Assembly: GCF_036077095.1 (NCBI RefSeq) | Contig: NZ_CP107960.1 | Span: forward strand, 1,736,001-1,800,000 | Reading direction: 5' to 3' | Source of the DNA: Streptomyces sp. NBC_00376 | Lineage (GTDB): Bacteria; Actinomycetota; Actinomycetes; Streptomycetales; Streptomycetaceae | DNA length: 64,000 bases | Shown here: positions 62,750 to 64,000 of the stretch, piece after piece | Layout of the letters: the number at the start of each line of letters is the position of its first letter | How positions within the stretch are numbered: the first letter of the stretch is position 1 | The notes under the pieces: generated by a model | The model's database searches: none | What the model was told of the DNA's origin: nothing | The model's input: only the letters and a program-made list of their open reading frames with translations | Translations under genes and position numbers: made by a program

Positions 62750-64000
62750 TCAGCCGTCAGACCATCACCCACCCGTTCAACCGGGGCAACTACACGATCG
62801 GCGCCCCCAGCTTCGCCAAGTGGGCGCAGAACACCCCGATCGGGGACGGCGAGGCCGCCCTCCAGGTGAACCCGGTCGAGGTCCCCGAGACCGTGATCGA
62901 GGCGCTGCGCGAGGCCGCGCACGCGGTGCACACCGCCCGCGAGGAGGTCGTCACCCGGACCCGTGACTGGTGGGCCGGCTCGATGATCGGCGAGACCGAG
63001 GGCCGTCCCGCGACGCCGGACGCCGTGATCGTCGAGGCGGCCGACGCCGACCAGGTCGCGGCCGTGCTGCGGATCTGCCACGAGGCGGGCGTCCCGGTCA
63101 CCCCGTCGGCCGGCCGCTCCAACGTCACGGGCGCGGCACTGCCCGTCTTCGGCGGCGTCGTCCTGGACGTCTGCGGGCTGAACGAGATCACCGGCTTCGA
63201 CGCCGAGTCCAACGTCGTGGACGTCCAGGCCGGCATGTTCGGGGACCTCTTCGAGAAGCAGCTCCAGGAGGAGTACGGGGTCACCACCGGCCACTGGCCG
63301 TCCGCGTTCGCCGTGTCCACGGTCGGCGGCTGGATCGCCTGCCGCGGCGCCGGTCAGCTCTCCACCCGGTACGGCAAGATCGAGGACATGGTCGTCGGTG
63401 TGGACGTCGTGCACGCGGACGGCACGCGTGCCACCTACGGCGACTACGCCCGTGCCGCGGTCGGCCCGGACCTGCGCCAGCTGTTCGTCGGTTCCGAGGG
63501 CACCCTCGGCGTCATCGTCTCGGCCCGGCTGCGGGTCCACCCGCTGCCGGAGTACGCGAACGCCGTCGCGTACGGCTTCAAGACCTTCGCCGAGGGCCTG
63601 GACGCCTGCCGAAGGATCATGCAGCGCGGTGCGACCCCGGCCGTCCTGCGGCTGTACGACACCCTGGAGTCGGGCACGCACTTCGGCCACCCGGAGACCA
63701 ACCTCCTGCTCGTCGCCGACGAGGGCGACCCGGCCATCGTCGACGCCTCGATCGCGGTGGCGAAGGAGGTCTGCGAGGCGTACGGCCCCGAGCTGGACAG
63801 CAAGGCGGTCTTCGAGCGCTGGCTGGACGAGCGGATGCTGGTCGGCAAGTCCGCCGACGGCTTCAAGCCCGGCCCCGGCTTCGTCGCCGACACCCTGGAG
63901 ATGGCCGCGTCCTGGACCGACCTCCCGGTGATCTACGACGAGGTGGTCGCCGCGATCCAGTCGGTGCCCGGCACCCTGGCCGCCTCGGCCCACCAGTCCC
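62746..64000 (+). CDS. FAD-linked oxidase, alkylglycerone-phosphate-synthase-like (partial)
   Basis: The frame runs off the right edge; 418 residues are visible. It is a VAO/PCMH-type flavoprotein: the FAD-binding stretch GVPVTPSAGRSNVTGAALP near residue 120, VVDVQAGMFGDLFEKQLQEE near 155, GHWPSAFAVSTVGGWIACRGAGQLSTRYGKIEDMV near 185 (a signature of alkyldihydroxyacetonephosphate synthases), then VGSEGTLGVI. AGPS joins a fatty alcohol to acyl-DHAP in ether lipid synthesis; bacterial relatives also include glycolate/lactate-type oxidases. Coupling with a GlpD-like enzyme that makes DHAP is suggestive. ATG 62746 overlaps the dehydrogenase stop. Confidence 0.8.
   Translation, partial: MISRQTITHPFNRGNYTIGAPSFAKWAQNTPIGDGEAALQVNPVEVPETVIEALREAAHAVHTAREEVVTRTRDWWAGSMIGETEGRPATPDAVIVEAADADQVAAVLRICHEAGVPVTPSAGRSNVTGAALPVFGGVVLDVCGLNEITGFDAESNVVDVQAGMFGDLFEKQLQEEYGVTTGHWPSAFAVSTVGGWIACRGAGQLSTRYGKIEDMVVGVDVVHADGTRATYGDYARAAVGPDLRQLFVGSEGTLGVIVSARLRVHPLPEYANAVAYGFKTFAEGLDACRRIMQRGATPAVLRLYDTLESGTHFGHPETNLLLVADEGDPAIVDASIAVAKEVCEAYGPELDSKAVFERWLDERMLVGKSADGFKPGPGFVADTLEMAASWTDLPVIYDEVVAAIQSVPGTLAASAHQS

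Overview
This window is chromosomal DNA from a high-GC actinomycete, almost certainly a Streptomyces. The evidence is codon use with strong third-position G/C, many GTG and TTG starts, dense GTGA/ATGA start-stop overlaps, and several streptomycete-type families (SARP regulator, GAF-LuxR regulator, DUF5709-like protein, Tat-exported lactonase). I found no tRNA, rRNA, CRISPR array, insertion sequence or integrase.

Left flank (1-15.3 kb). After a small two-gene unit at the edge comes an exported lactonase and then a glyoxylate block: hydroxypyruvate isomerase (hyi), tartronate semialdehyde reductase (glxR), a catalase, and glyoxylate carboligase (gcl) on the other strand. The hyi and gcl promoters each carry two 15-bp palindromic boxes of the type TTCCGcaaTaCGGAA whose starts are exactly 21 bp apart, so they look like one regulon. 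Then follow a zinc-ribbon/nuclease-fold protein, a GNAT acetyltransferase, two coupled acyl-CoA synthetases divergent from a GAF-LuxR regulator, and an AlkZ-like DNA glycosylase.

Centre (15.4-48.2 kb). This is a complete-looking biosynthetic gene cluster of the manumycin family, most like asukamycin/alisamycin. The parts are: 3-amino-4-hydroxybenzoate synthesis (griI and griH homologues); a C5N unit set (5-aminolevulinate synthase, an acyl-CoA ligase, and a likely amide synthetase); a highly reducing type II PKS (KS, half-length chain-length factor, three ACPs, ketoreductase, two MaoC-type dehydratases, two KAS III); a cyclohexanecarboxyl-CoA cassette (a fused EPSP-synthase-like/CoA-ligase protein, acyl-CoA dehydrogenase, ChcA-like reductase, FadH-like reductase); an arylamine-acetyltransferase-like amide synthase; and three oxidative proteins (luciferase-like monooxygenase, flavin reductase, FAD monooxygenase). 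It also has a phosphopantetheinyl transferase, two thioesterases, an MFS exporter and SARP and LuxR regulators. I infer a product with an aminohydroxybenzoate-derived mC7N core, a lower chain ending in the C5N amide and an upper chain starting from cyclohexane. The operons are separated by unusually long perfect inverted repeats. The exporter carries the only in-frame TTA codon I found, which suggests bldA control.

Right flank (48.2-64 kb). TetR regulator, DMT-type transporter, cold-shock-domain protein and small conserved proteins, then a separate three-gene unit (ACP, ketosynthase, alpha/beta hydrolase) that is not part of the main cluster. After it come a nitroreductase, a secreted peptidoglycan amidase with two C-terminal peptidoglycan-binding repeats, and a leader with a terminator-like hairpin and T-run. 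That leader precedes an operon of MFS transporter, FGGY kinase, GlpD-like dehydrogenase and an alkylglycerone-phosphate-synthase-like flavoprotein, which runs off the right edge.

All family assignments come from reading motifs and from memory of the families; no database search was possible.
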